A stretch of DNA of 64,000 bases, from positions 1 through 64,000 of the forward strand of contig NZ_MUJK01000002.1 in assembly GCF_002906155.1 (NCBI RefSeq), given 5' to 3'. The DNA comes from Pseudomonas laurylsulfativorans. GTDB lineage: Bacteria > Pseudomonadota > Gammaproteobacteria > Pseudomonadales > Pseudomonadaceae. Under the pieces are notes generated by a model. The model was not told the DNA's origin. It saw only the letters and a list, made by a program, of their open reading frames with translations, and did not search any database. This document shows positions 10,638-18,963 of this stretch, piece by piece. The translations under genes and the position numbers were made by a program. Within the stretch, counting starts at the first letter, position 1, and each line of letters opens with the position of its first letter.

Positions 10638-12164
10638 ATGAACGTATCGCTTACGCCAAACGAAACCACCGTGCAGAAGGTCAAGCTGTTGATCGACGGC
10701 CAGTGGGTCGAGTCCAAGTCCACCGAGTGGCACGACATCATCAACCCGGCGACCCAGCAAGTGCTGGCCAAAGTGCCGTTTGCCACCGCCGAAGAAGTCG
10801 ACGCCGCCATCAGTGCCGCGCATCGTGCCTTCCAGACCTGGAAACTGACACCCATCGGTGCGCGCATGCGCATCATGCTCAAGCTGCAGGCGCTGATTCG
10901 CGAACACTCCAAGCGCATCGCCGTGGTCCTGAGCGCCGAGCAGGGCAAGACCATTGCCGACGCTGAGGGCGACATTTTCCGTGGCCTGGAAGTGGTCGAG
11001 CACGCTTGCTCCATCGGCAGCCTGCAAATGGGCGAGTTCGCTGAAAACGTTGCCGGTGGTGTCGACACCTACACCCTGCGCCAGCCGATCGGTGTGTGCG
11101 CGGGCATTACCCCGTTCAACTTCCCGGCGATGATTCCGCTGTGGATGTTCCCGATGGCCATCGCCTGCGGCAACACCTTCGTGCTCAAACCGTCCGAACA
11201 GGATCCGATGTCGACCATGTTGCTGGTGGAATTGGCGATTGAGGCCGGCATTCCTGCTGGCGTGCTCAACGTCGTGCACGGCGGCAAGGACGTGGTGGAC
11301 GGGCTCTGCACCCACAAAGATATCAAGGCGGTTTCCTTCGTCGGCTCGACCGCCGTCGGTACCCACGTTTATGACCTGGCCGGTAAACACGGCAAGCGTG
11401 TGCAATCGATGATGGGCGCGAAGAACCACGCCGTGGTGCTGCCGGACGCCAATCGCGAACAAGCGCTGAATGCGCTGGTGGGCGCCGGTTTCGGTGCCGC
11501 CGGTCAACGCTGCATGGCCACCTCGGTGGTGGTGCTGGTGGGCGCGGCCAAGCAATGGCTGCCGGATCTGAAAGCGCTGGCGCAGAAGCTCACCGTGAAT
11601 GCTGGTAGCGAGCCGGGTACCGATGTCGGCCCGGTGATCTCGAAAAAAGCCAAGGCGCGGATTCTCGATCTGATCGAAAGCGGCATCAAGGAGGGCGCCA
11701 AGCTGGAACTGGACGGTCGCGAAATCACGGTTCCCGGTTACGAGAAGGGCAACTTTGTCGGCCCGACCCTGTTCTCCGGCGTGACCACCGACATGCAGAT
11801 CTACACCCAGGAAATCTTCGGTCCGGTGCTGGTGGTGCTGGAAGTCGCCACCCTCGACGAGGCCATCGCCCTGGTCAACGCCAACCCGTTCGGCAACGGT
11901 ACTGGCCTGTTCACCCAGAGCGGCGCGGCGGCGCGCAAATTCCAGAACGAAATCGATGTCGGCCAGGTCGGTATCAACATCCCGATTCCGGTGCCGGTCC
12001 CATTCTTCAGCTTCACCGGTTCGCGCGGCTCCAAGCTCGGCGACCTTGGCCCGTACGGCAAGCAAGTGGTGCAGTTCTACACTCAGACCAAGACCGTCAC
12101 CAGCCGCTGGTTCGATGACGACAGCGTCAACGACGGTGTGAACACCACCATCAACCTGCGATAA
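10638..12164 (+). CDS. mmsA: CoA-acylating methylmalonate-semialdehyde dehydrogenase
   Basis: MmsA oxidises methylmalonate semialdehyde to propionyl-CoA using NAD and CoA, late in valine catabolism. The 508-aa protein has the aldehyde dehydrogenase fold with the catalytic cysteine in [10 protein letters not shown] (Cys about 292). The frame is open upstream to 10377, but that extension runs through the divergent LysR gene; the ATG at 10638 is preceded by CTGGAGA and gives the family N-terminus. It is followed 10 bp later by mmsB, which makes its aldehyde substrate, so the two form one operon. Confidence 0.96.
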   Translation: MNVSLTPNETTVQKVKLLIDGQWVESKSTEWHDIINPATQQVLAKVPFATAEEVDAAISAAHRAFQTWKLTPIGARMRIMLKLQALIREHSKRIAVVLSAEQGKTIADAEGDIFRGLEVVEHACSIGSLQMGEFAENVAGGVDTYTLRQPIGVCAGITPFNFPAMIPLWMFPMAIACGNTFVLKPSEQDPMSTMLLVELAIEAGIPAGVLNVVHGGKDVVDGLCTHKDIKAVSFVGSTAVGTHVYDLAGKHGKRVQSMMGAKNHAVVLPDANREQALNALVGAGFGAAGQRCMATSVVVLVGAAKQWLPDLKALAQKLTVNAGSEPGTDVGPVISKKAKARILDLIESGIKEGAKLELDGREITVPGYEKGNFVGPTLFSGVTTDMQIYTQEIFGPVLVVLEVATLDEAIALVNANPFGNGTGLFTQSGAAARKFQNEIDVGQVGINIPIPVPVPFFSFTGSRGSKLGDLGPYGKQVVQFYTQTKTVTSRWFDDDSVNDGVNTTINLR

Positions 12165-12174
12165 GGAGCCGGAC

Positions 12175-13062
12175 ATGAAAATCGCTTTTATCGGTCTGGG
12201 CAACATGGGCGCGCCAATGGCGCGCAACCTGATCAAGGCCGGCCATGCGCTGCGCCTGGTTGACCTGAACAAAACCGTGCTGGCGGAGCTGGAGCAATTG
12301 GGCGGCAGCATCAGCGCATCGGCCCGAGAAGCGGCAGAGGGCGCCGAGATGGTCATCACCATGCTGCCTGCCGCTGTGCATGTGCGCAGTGTGTGGCTGG
12401 GTGAAGACGGCGTGCTCGCCGGTATCGGTCAAGGTGTACCGGCCGTGGATTGCAGCACCATCGATCCGCAGACCGCGCGGGACGTGGCCGCCGCCGCTGC
12501 CAAACAGGGCGTGACCATGGCCGATGCGCCGGTCTCTGGTGGCACCGGCGGTGCCGCCGCCGGGACGCTGACCTTCATGGTCGGTGCCACGCCTGAACTA
12601 TTCGCCACTTTGCAACCGGTACTGGCGCAGATGGGCCGCAACATCGTCCATTGTGGTGAGGTCGGCACCGGGCAAATCGCTAAAATCTGCAACAACCTGC
12701 TGTTGGGGATTTCCATGGTCGGCGTCAGCGAAGCCATGGCGCTGGGCGATGCCCTGGGCATCGACACCAAGGTGCTGGCGGGGATCATCAACAGCTCCAC
12801 CGGGCGTTGCTGGAGTTCGGAGATGTACAACCCTTGGCCGGGCATCGTTGAAACAGCGCCGGCGTCGCGTGGTTACACCGGCGGCTTCGGTGCCGAACTG
12901 ATGCTCAAGGATCTGGGGCTGGCCACTGAAGCGGCGCGTCAGGCACACCAGCCGGTGGTACTCGGCGCAGTAGCCCAGCAGTTGTATCAGGCGATGAGTT
13001 TGCGCGGGGAGGGTGGGCAGGACTTCTCGGCGATCATCAATGGCTATCGCAAGCCGCAATAA
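12175..13062 (+). CDS. mmsB: 3-hydroxyisobutyrate dehydrogenase
   Basis: MmsB oxidises 3-hydroxyisobutyrate to methylmalonate semialdehyde with NAD, the step before MmsA. The 295-aa protein shows the N-terminal Rossmann motif GLGNMGAPMARNL (residues 6 onward), the substrate-site DAPVSGGTGGA, and the catalytic lysine in GQIAKICNN (Lys about 170). A GGAG ribosome site lies between the mmsA stop and its ATG. It is followed by a REPIN and a terminator at 13263. Confidence 0.96.
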   Translation: MKIAFIGLGNMGAPMARNLIKAGHALRLVDLNKTVLAELEQLGGSISASAREAAEGAEMVITMLPAAVHVRSVWLGEDGVLAGIGQGVPAVDCSTIDPQTARDVAAAAAKQGVTMADAPVSGGTGGAAAGTLTFMVGATPELFATLQPVLAQMGRNIVHCGEVGTGQIAKICNNLLLGISMVGVSEAMALGDALGIDTKVLAGIINSSTGRCWSSEMYNPWPGIVETAPASRGYTGGFGAELMLKDLGLATEAARQAHQPVVLGAVAQQLYQAMSLRGEGGQDFSAIINGYRKPQ

Positions 13063-13084
13063 CGGTTGGTGGCAAGCGGGCTTT

Positions 13085-13236
13085 TGTGGCGAGGGAGCTT
13101 GCTCCCGCTGGTTCGCGAAGCGGACCCAAGTCCGCTCAGTGCGGTGTTTCAGGTGAATCGCGGTTGCTGATGATACGACTGCTTCGCAGCCGAACGGGGG
13201 CAAGCCCCCTCGCCACACAAGCTCGCTCCCACAGGG
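13085..13236 (+). repeat. REPIN (inverted pair of REP hairpins)
   Basis: Two divergently oriented GTGGCGAGGG..CCCTCGCCAC units, each with its own small internal hairpin (AGCTTGCT, GGCAAGCC), face each other across about 45 bp. A fragment of a second REP class (AGCTCGCTCCCACAG) is attached at the right end. This is the Pseudomonas GTGG-type REP pair that is usually mobilised by RAYT transposases in trans. Confidence 0.85.
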
Positions 13237-13262
13237 TACGGCGTTTACCTATAGCATTTTTG

Positions 13263-13299
13263 ACCGGGAGATCACGTCGGGTGATCCCCCGGTTTTTTT
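13263..13299 (+). terminator. Terminator after mmsAB
   Basis: A 13-bp stem (ACCGGGAGATCAC with GTGATCCCCCGGT, one mismatch) and a 5-nt loop are followed by seven T residues. It points rightward and should end mmsAB transcripts just before the convergent cupin gene stop. Confidence 0.88.
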
Positions 13300-13302
13300 G
13301 CA

Positions 13303-13647
13303 TCAGGCAAACACGAAATACTTGCGCACGGTTTCCACCACTTCCCAGGTGCCTTTCATCCCGGGCTCGATGACGAAAATGTCGCCGGCGCGCAGGTGGA
13401 TCGGCGCCATGCCTTCCGGGGTGATGATGCAGTAGCCTTCCTGGAAATGGCAGTATTCCCATTTCACGTATTCCACGTACCACTTGCCTGGCGTGCAGAT
13501 CCAGGTGCCCATGATCTTGCTGCCGTCTTCGCTGGTGTAGGCGTTGAGGTTGACGGTATGCGGATCGCCTTCGAGTTTTTCCCATTTGCAGGCGTCGAGC
13601 ACAGGCAGCGGGTGGGTGTCGCGAAGAACGGTAATCGGTGCGGTCAT
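13303..13647 (-). CDS. Small cupin-domain protein (DUF861/EutQ-like)
   Basis: This 114-aa protein has the single cupin barrel layout of the DUF861 group: GTWICTPGKWYVEY, then the FQEGYCIITPEG strand, and GDIFVIEPGMKGTWEV near the end. Such proteins are small cytoplasmic enzymes or sugar/ureide binders of mostly unknown substrate. I chose the ATG at 13647 (MTAPITVL); the frame extends to 13728 without support. The classical cupin metal ligands are not clearly complete (Glu and Tyr occupy positions usually held by His), so a catalytic metal role is uncertain. It ends four bases after the mmsAB terminator. Confidence 0.8.
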   Translation of the reverse strand: MTAPITVLRDTHPLPVLDACKWEKLEGDPHTVNLNAYTSEDGSKIMGTWICTPGKWYVEYVKWEYCHFQEGYCIITPEGMAPIHLRAGDIFVIEPGMKGTWEVVETVRKYFVFA

Positions 13648-13753
13648 GATGACTCCGGGCAGTGGGCTCAAGAACTGAAGTCGCACCCTATAGCGCCTGA
13701 CCGTGGGACAGTTGTCTGTGCTCGACACTGAGCTGTCCAGAAACGCACTGCTC

Positions 13754-14125
13754 TCAAAGACTGCTCAGTGGGCAGTCGAGCCTGGATTGTTCGAGGCTGT
13801 TTTCGAACTCGACCAATTGCGAGTGTTGTTGCGACAGCGCCGCGATCCGTTCGCCGATTTCCTGTTTTTTGCTGGCGATGACCTGATGTGCCCGCTCCCA
13901 TGGCAACTGCGGGCCCTGATGTCCGGCGAAGGCGGACTGCAATTCCTTGAGTCTGAAACCCAGCTGCTGTGCACATTTGATGAAAATCAGCAGGTCGACG
14001 CTGTGCTGGTCATAGATGCGGTACTTGCCCTGACGTCGAGCGGCAGGCAGCAGGCCAATCGACTCATAGTGACGGATGCTTTTGACGGTTGTTCCGGAAC
14101 GTTGCGCGGCTTGACCGATGTACAT
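13754..14125 (-). CDS. MerR-family transcriptional regulator
   Basis: The 123-aa protein opens with the MerR winged helix MYIGQAAQRSGTTVKSIRHY (residues 1-20) and the second helix-turn-helix strand GKYRIYDQHSVDLL, followed by a coiled-coil dimerisation helix. It lacks the paired cysteines of metal sensors such as CueR or MerR, so a redox or organic ligand is more likely. The start at 14125 removes an unsupported N-terminal extension. It lies 49 bp downstream of the oxidoreductase gene on the same strand; the likely shared promoter at 14780-14810 has the 19-bp spacer that MerR-type activators need, so the pair is probably self-regulated. Confidence 0.9.
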   Translation of the reverse strand: MYIGQAAQRSGTTVKSIRHYESIGLLPAARRQGKYRIYDQHSVDLLIFIKCAQQLGFRLKELQSAFAGHQGPQLPWERAHQVIASKKQEIGERIAALSQQHSQLVEFENSLEQSRLDCPLSSL

Positions 14126-14174
14126 GGGAAGGTCCTTTTCTCCGAGGATAAAGATCAGCGCATTATCGACCGGC

Positions 14175-14753
14175 TCAAGCGCTGGCGATAGCTTCAGCTT
14201 GGCGTAACCAAGCCGCATGCCGGTCTGCGCTGGCGCCGAGAATTGGCCCGAAAGTGAGGGTTCGGGTCGGCTTGATGCCACAGAATTCCAGCGTGGTTTT
14301 GCGGACCTGATGCAAACCGGGCATGCGGTAGATCCATCGGTAGTACCAGGGCGGTGTGTCCATGGTCACCAGCAGGTGGGCGGTTCGGCCGCGCAGAAGT
14401 TTGTCGGGGAAGGCTTTGCCCTGGCGATACTTGAAGGCAAAACCGGGCAAGAACACCCGGTCGAAAAAGCCCTTGAGCAAGGCCGGAATTCCACCCCACC
14501 AGATCGGATAAACCAGCGTCAGCTGTTCGGCCCACAGGATATCGGCCTGGGCGTTACGCAAGTCGGTCTCGAGCGGCTGGACCTGCTGATAGCCTTCACG
14601 CAGCACCGGGTCAAAATCCAGGCTGCCGAGAAACAACTGCCGTACCTCATGCCCGGCGCGCACTGCCGACAGTGTGTAACGCTCGGCAAGGGCGGCGCAG
14701 AAGCTGTTGCTGGACGGATGCCCGAGGATCACCAGTATTCGTTTGCCCATCAT
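14175..14753 (-). CDS. NAD(P)H dehydrogenase (quinone), flavodoxin fold
   Basis: The 192-aa protein resembles the KefF/NQO1-type NAD(P)H:quinone oxidoreductases: ILVILGHPSSNSFC binds the FMN phosphate, and the WAEQLTLVYPIWWGGIPALLKGFFDRVF segment is the conserved FMN/substrate region. It would reduce quinones or other electrophiles by two electrons in the cytosol. Two adjacent ATGs (14753 and 14750) are possible; AAGGA lies 5 and 8 nt before them, favouring the second slightly. The MerR gene follows, and the likely MerR-type promoter is immediately upstream, inside the end of the next LysR gene. Confidence 0.88.
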   Translation of the reverse strand: MMGKRILVILGHPSSNSFCAALAERYTLSAVRAGHEVRQLFLGSLDFDPVLREGYQQVQPLETDLRNAQADILWAEQLTLVYPIWWGGIPALLKGFFDRVFLPGFAFKYRQGKAFPDKLLRGRTAHLLVTMDTPPWYYRWIYRMPGLHQVRKTTLEFCGIKPTRTLTFGPILGASADRHAAWLRQAEAIASA

Positions 14754-14779
14754 CGCTGTCCTTGAAGATCAAACCTCAA

Positions 14780-14810
14780 GGATAAAGTCTGCCCCTCAGG
14801 GGAGAGTCAA
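14780..14810 (-). promoter_or_regulatory. MerR-type promoter/operator with 19-bp spacer
   Basis: Reading the minus strand, TTGACT (-35, 14805-14810) and TTATCC (-10, 14780-14785) are separated by 19 bp instead of 17. The spacer contains the dyad CCCCTGAGGGG. An over-long spacer with a central dyad is the hallmark of promoters untwisted by MerR-family activators. It drives the oxidoreductase gene 27 bp away and its -35 lies within the 3' end of the upstream LysR gene. Confidence 0.75.
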
Positions 14811-15680
14811 GGCGTGTAGCAGGGCCTTGGCATAGCCGGGTAGTGCGGCGAAGTCCCGTGCGCAGAGCAACAGTTTGCGCTGACCCCAGGGTTCTTGCAG
14901 GGCGAGGCGTTTGAAGGACAGTGCACCTGACCCGCGTTCGACTGCGGCCAGCGGTACGATTGCCAATCCCGCCCCTCGGGCGACCATGCGCATCACGCCA
15001 TCGAAACCGTCGGCGCGGATGCGAATTTGCATGCGCAGGCCGGCGTGCAGCGCCTGTTCCTCCAGGTACACCGCCAAGGCGCTGTTGGCATTCAGGCCGA
15101 CATAGTCGTGATGCAGCGTGTCGGTGAAGCTCACTGAGGCCGCCTGTGCCAGGGGATGTTCGCGGGGCATGATCAGCACCAACGGATCATCGCGGAACGG
15201 CCGGGTCTGCAAGTCATCGGTGTCCACCGCGTCGGAAACGATGCCGAGGTCCGCCGCGCCTTGGCGCAAGGCGTGGGTGATGCGGGTGCTGGGCAGTTCC
15301 TGCAGGTCGATGTCGAGGTTGGGCTGGCTGCGCAGGAAGTCTGCGAGCAACTCCGGCAGGTACTCGGTGATCGCCGTGGTATTGCACAGCAGCCGCACCT
15401 GGCCTTTGACGCCCTTGGCGTATTCGGCCAGTTCCTGTTGCAGGCGTTCGGCCTGTTGCAGCAGTACTCGGGCGTGACGGGCCAGGGCATTGCCGGCCGG
15501 CGTCGGGCTGACCCCACGACGATTGCGCTGAAGAAACTCGACGCCCAGCGACGCCTCCATGGCGCGAATTCGCGCGCTGGCCGCCGCGAGTGACAAATGA
15601 CTGCGTGCGGCGCCAGCGGTGATGTTGCCGGTGTCGAGGATGTTCAGGTACAGGCGCAGGTCGGTCAGGTCGAAGTGCAT
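14796..15680 (-). CDS. LysR-family transcriptional regulator
   Basis: The 294-aa protein has an N-terminal winged helix (FDLTDLRLYLNILDTGNITA onward) and a LysR periplasmic-binding-like domain. It is divergent from the TSUP exporter gene, with a REP pair in the 217-bp gap, so control of that exporter is the simplest guess. Its last codons contain the -35 of the downstream MerR-regulated promoter. No ligand can be inferred. Confidence 0.88.
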   Translation of the reverse strand: MHFDLTDLRLYLNILDTGNITAGAARSHLSLAAASARIRAMEASLGVEFLQRNRRGVSPTPAGNALARHARVLLQQAERLQQELAEYAKGVKGQVRLLCNTTAITEYLPELLADFLRSQPNLDIDLQELPSTRITHALRQGAADLGIVSDAVDTDDLQTRPFRDDPLVLIMPREHPLAQAASVSFTDTLHHDYVGLNANSALAVYLEEQALHAGLRMQIRIRADGFDGVMRMVARGAGLAIVPLAAVERGSGALSFKRLALQEPWGQRKLLLCARDFAALPGYAKALLHALTLP

Positions 15681-15717
15681 TGCAGCAACCTCTGGATGTG
15701 TGTTGTCTGGGAGGCCG

Positions 15718-15797
15718 CCATCGCGAGCAAGCTCGCTCCCACAGTGGTTATGTGTCGTTCACAAGTCCTCTGAGGGAGCGAGCCTGCTCGCGAAGGG
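15718..15797 (+). repeat. REP pair in the LysR-TSUP gap
   Basis: TCGCGAGCAAGCTCGCTCCCACA and its inverted partner GGGAGCGAGCCTGCTCGCGA are separated by about 35 bp. This is the second REP class of the window (GAGCNNGCTC core). It sits in a promoter region between divergent genes, which is less usual than between convergent genes. Confidence 0.8.
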
Positions 15798-15897
15798 GCC
15801 AGTCGCTGCAACGAAATACCATGCCTCTGTCAAAGCAAGAGGCAGCCTCAGTATATGGCAGATTTTCAATCAACCCTCGCGGGCTCACCATAGCCCC

Positions 15898-16662
15898 ATG
15901 AATACACTCTCGGCGTTCTATCAAAATCTCGGCCTGGCCCTATCATTGCTGGTGATCGGCACCTTTGTGCTGGCCGGCATGATCAAGGGCGTGATCGGTC
16001 TCGGCCTGCCAACGGTCGCGATGGGCCTGCTTGGTCTGGCTATGGCACCGACGCAGGCTGCGGCGCTGCTGATCATTCCGGCGACGCTCACCAACGTCTG
16101 GCAACTGGCATTCGGCGGGCATTTGCCCGGGCTGGTCAAACGACTGTGGCCAATGCTGTTGGCGATTTTTCTTGGCACCGGGGCGGGCACGTTGTGGATC
16201 GGCATGAGCGGTGGTCATTGGGTGGTGCGGGGGTTGGGGGCGGCATTGTTGCTGTATTCGCTCAGCGGTTTGTTCTTGCCGACTTTGCACGTGGGGCGGC
16301 GCAGCGAACGCTGGCTCGCGCCACTGTGCGGCATGCTGACCGGTGTCATCACTTCGGCCACCGGCGTGTTCGTGATTCCGGCGGTGCCGTACCTGCAAGC
16401 GCTGGGTTTGAGCAAGGACGAACTGGTGCAGGCGCTGGGCCTGTCGTTCACCGTTTCGACCCTGGCCCTGGCCGGTGGCTTGCTATGGGGCGGCGCTCTC
16501 GGTGGGGGCGAGTTGAGCGCGTCGCTGCTGGCGCTGATCCCGGCCATGCTCGGCATGTGGCTGGGGCAATCGCTGCGCCAGCGGATCAGCGCCCTGTGGT
16601 TCAAGCGTGTGTTTTTCGTTGGCCTGGGTTTGCTCGGCGGCCACCTGTTGATCAGCGGCTAG
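15898..16662 (+). CDS. TSUP-family (TauE/SafE) membrane exporter
   Basis: The 254-aa protein is almost entirely hydrophobic, with about eight membrane segments and the family pattern GMIKGVIGLGLPTVAMGLL near the N-terminus, repeated as GMLTGVITSATGVFVIPAVP in the second half. TSUP proteins move sulfite, sulfonates or other small organic anions across the inner membrane. The ATG at 15898 is chosen because the upstream frame runs through REP sequence. The 3' end overlaps the convergent ABM gene by 11 bp. Confidence 0.88.
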   Translation: MNTLSAFYQNLGLALSLLVIGTFVLAGMIKGVIGLGLPTVAMGLLGLAMAPTQAAALLIIPATLTNVWQLAFGGHLPGLVKRLWPMLLAIFLGTGAGTLWIGMSGGHWVVRGLGAALLLYSLSGLFLPTLHVGRRSERWLAPLCGMLTGVITSATGVFVIPAVPYLQALGLSKDELVQALGLSFTVSTLALAGGLLWGGALGGGELSASLLALIPAMLGMWLGQSLRQRISALWFKRVFFVGLGLLGGHLLISG

Positions 16663-16966
16663 CGGACGACGGGCTGATCATGTCGATGGCGCGGATCTCG
16701 AAGTCCCGCTCCAGGTATTCATCGCGCTGCTCGAGGAACTGCTTCATGTGCGGCAGGTTCGAGTGCACGTCGAGGTGGGCCTGGGATTGCCAGATCTCGT
16801 AAAAAGTGAACAGGGTCGGGTCCTGTTTGTCGCGCAACATGTGGTACTCGATGCAGCCGGGTTCGGCTCGGCTCGCTTCCACGTAGCCGCTGAAAAATGC
16901 TTCGAAGGCGTCGGATTTTTCCGGACGGGTCTTGGCGTGCAGGATGAAACCCTGGATTTCACTCAT
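16652..16966 (-). CDS. Antibiotic biosynthesis monooxygenase (ABM) domain protein
   Basis: The 104-aa protein fits the dimeric alpha-beta barrel ABM family (YgiN-like): an N-terminal strand with GFILHAKTRPEKSDAF, then EPGCIEYHMLRDKQDP and FYEIWQSQAHLDVH, the family-typical middle. Members are cofactor-free quinol monooxygenases or haem-handling proteins. AGGAGA lies 7 nt before the ATG at 16966 and only one base before an earlier ATG at 16972, so 16966 is preferred. It is divergent from mdaB; in E. coli the quinol monooxygenase ygiN also lies beside mdaB, which supports a shared quinone-redox role. Confidence 0.85.
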   Translation of the reverse strand: MSEIQGFILHAKTRPEKSDAFEAFFSGYVEASRAEPGCIEYHMLRDKQDPTLFTFYEIWQSQAHLDVHSNLPHMKQFLEQRDEYLERDFEIRAIDMISPSSASR

Positions 16967-17129
16967 CAACATCTCTCCTAAAGTCAGAGTTGGCGCCAGT
17001 CTAAGGCAACAATCGCCTGTTGATTCGTGCTTGTAGGTCAAATGAATTTTGCCAAATCGAGGCTTATTCCGCGCGAGCCCGATCGGTACTCTGCCGCCAT
17101 TGAATTCCCGACCCTTCCCGAGATCTCCC

Positions 17130-17720
17130 ATGAAAAAAGTCCTGTTGCTCAATGGCGGCAAACAATTTGCGCACTCCGACGGCCGCTACAACACCACCCT
17201 GCATGAAGCCGCGTTGAGCGTGCTGGATCGTGGTGGCATGGATGTCAAAACCACCTTCATCGACGAGGGCTACGATGTTGCCGAAGAAGTGGCCAAGTTC
17301 CTCTGGGCCGACGTGATCATCTACCAGATGCCCGGTTGGTGGATGGGCGCGCCGTGGACCGTGAAGAAGTACATCGACGAAGTCTTCACCGAAGGCCATG
17401 GCAGCCTCTATGCCAGCGACGGTCGCACTCGCTCCGACGCCTCGCAGAAGTACGGCAGCGGCGGCCTGATTCACGGCAAACATTACATGCTGTCGCTGAC
17501 CTGGAACGCCCCGCAGCAAGCCTTCGACGACCCCGCCGATTTCTTCGAAGCCAAAGGCGTGGACGCGGTGTACTTCCCGTTCCACAAAGCCAACGAGTTC
17601 CTTGGCATGAACGGTCTGCCGACGTTCCTCTGCGTGGACGTGATGAAGCGCCCGAACATCGAAGGCGACGTGGCGCGTTATGAGCAGCATTTGAGTGAGG
17701 TGTTTGGCCTCAAGGCTTGA
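17130..17720 (+). CDS. mdaB: NADPH:quinone oxidoreductase MdaB
   Basis: The 196-aa flavoprotein begins MKKVLLLNGGKQFAHSDG and contains YQMPGWWMGAPWTVKKYIDE, both characteristic of MdaB (modulator of drug activity B). It reduces quinones by two electrons with NADPH and FAD, avoiding semiquinone radicals, in the cytosol. The ATG at 17130 is chosen over an upstream in-frame ATG at 17049 that lacks support. The ABM gene is divergent on the left, and a LysR gene follows on the same strand beyond a REPIN. Confidence 0.93.
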   Translation: MKKVLLLNGGKQFAHSDGRYNTTLHEAALSVLDRGGMDVKTTFIDEGYDVAEEVAKFLWADVIIYQMPGWWMGAPWTVKKYIDEVFTEGHGSLYASDGRTRSDASQKYGSGGLIHGKHYMLSLTWNAPQQAFDDPADFFEAKGVDAVYFPFHKANEFLGMNGLPTFLCVDVMKRPNIEGDVARYEQHLSEVFGLKA

Positions 17721-17761
17721 CTGTCAGCTACTATCGAAAGCCTGAGTCTGTGTGCGGGCTT

Positions 17762-17896
17762 TTGTGGCGAGGGGGCTTGCCCCCGTTCGGCGGCGAAGCC
17801 GTCGTAAAATCGATATACGCGGTTTATCTGAACCTGCGTGGGTACCGGTTATGGGTCCGCTTCGCGAACCAACGGGGGCAAGCCCCCTCGCCACAA
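17762..17896 (+). repeat. REPIN (GTGG-type inverted pair)
   Basis: TTGTGGCGAGGGGGCTTGCC at the left and GGCAAGCCCCCTCGCCACAA at the right are exact inverted copies about 95 bp apart. The inner part includes GGTCCGCTTCGCGAACC-type sequence also seen in the 13.1-kb REPIN. It separates mdaB from the next LysR gene. Confidence 0.88.
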
Positions 17897-17948
17897 TGGT
17901 TTCTCTGGGTTCAGAAGAACGGCGCAGCACTATCGATAAGGGACACAC

Positions 17949-18860
17949 GTGAAAGCCAGATCCGATGAATTGCAGGTTTTCGTCTGCGTGATTGAATGCG
18001 GGTCGATTTCTGCGGCGGCCGAGCAGGTCGGGCAAACGCCTTCGGCGGTCAGCCGTACGCTGTCGCGGTTGGAGGCCAAGCTCGACACCACCTTGATCAA
18101 TCGCACCACACGGCGCATGGACCTGACCGAAGAGGGCAAGTATTTCTTCGAGCACGCCAAGCGGATTCTCGATCAGATGGACGAACTCGAAGAGCGCCTG
18201 TCATCACGTCAGCAAACGCCGTCCGGGCGTTTGCGTATCAACGCGGCATCGCCTTTCATGCTGCACGCCATCGTGCCCTACATCGATGAGTTCCGCAGGC
18301 TTTACCCCGACATCCAGCTCGAACTCAACAGCAATGACCTGATCATCGACCTGCTGGAGCAGAGCACCGACATTGCCATCCGCATCGGCACCCTGACCGA
18401 CTCGACGCTGCATGCCCGCTCCCTGGGTTGCAGCCCGCTGCACATCGTCGCCAGCCCGGCGTACCTGGAAAAACACGGCACACCGCAAGCCGTGGCTGAC
18501 CTGGCCGACCATACGCTGCTGGGGTTCACCCAGAACGAAGGCCTCAACCAATGGCCGCTGCGTTATGTGCATGGCGATCGCTGGCCGATCCAGGCGTCGA
18601 TCAGTGCCTCCAGCGGCGAGACCATCCGCCATCTCGCACTGGAGGGACAGGGCATCGCCAGCCTGTCGCACTTCATGACCATCGAAGACATTCGTGCCGG
18701 ACGCTTGAAAGTGTTGCTGGGCGAATTCAACAGTGGCTATCGCCAGCCGATCAACGCGGTGTACTACCGCAATTCGCAGCTGGCCCTGCGGATTCAATGC
18801 TTCCTGGACTTTATCCAGGGCAAGTTGGCAGGTTATGCGAGCGCAGATTTCAAAGGCTGA
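17949..18860 (+). CDS. LysR-family transcriptional regulator
   Basis: The 303-aa protein has a LysR winged helix (FVCVIECGSISAAAEQVGQT, about residues 11-30; SAVSRTLSRLEAKL follows) and a C-terminal ligand-binding domain of the type found in quinone/drug-modulator regulators beside mdaB. It lies downstream of mdaB and upstream of the epimerase-like gene on the same strand. Control of either neighbour is inference. Confidence 0.9.
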   Translation: MKARSDELQVFVCVIECGSISAAAEQVGQTPSAVSRTLSRLEAKLDTTLINRTTRRMDLTEEGKYFFEHAKRILDQMDELEERLSSRQQTPSGRLRINAASPFMLHAIVPYIDEFRRLYPDIQLELNSNDLIIDLLEQSTDIAIRIGTLTDSTLHARSLGCSPLHIVASPAYLEKHGTPQAVADLADHTLLGFTQNEGLNQWPLRYVHGDRWPIQASISASSGETIRHLALEGQGIASLSHFMTIEDIRAGRLKVLLGEFNSGYRQPINAVYYRNSQLALRIQCFLDFIQGKLAGYASADFKG

Positions 18861-18963
18861 TTCGTGACTCCTGCGCAAAAGTGAATTGGGTCAAAGGGCA
18901 TTTTTCGGCAGTGATCGCTCCTTGATACTCCTTGCATCGCTAATCCACGCAGGGAGTTTCTCC

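Noticed and set aside
10563..12362. 599-codon minus-strand frame opposite mmsA
   Set aside because: Low-complexity His/Gly-rich translation with no motif; mmsA on the other strand is certain.
13085..13236. CRISPR-like repetition
   Set aside because: The repeats are inverted pairs of REP elements, not regularly spaced direct repeats with unique spacers.
14229..14236. GCTGGCGC octamers as Chi sites, reported for P. syringae RecBCD
   Set aside because: Several copies occur in coding DNA throughout the window, but in high-GC DNA this is not distinguishable from chance without a genome-wide count.
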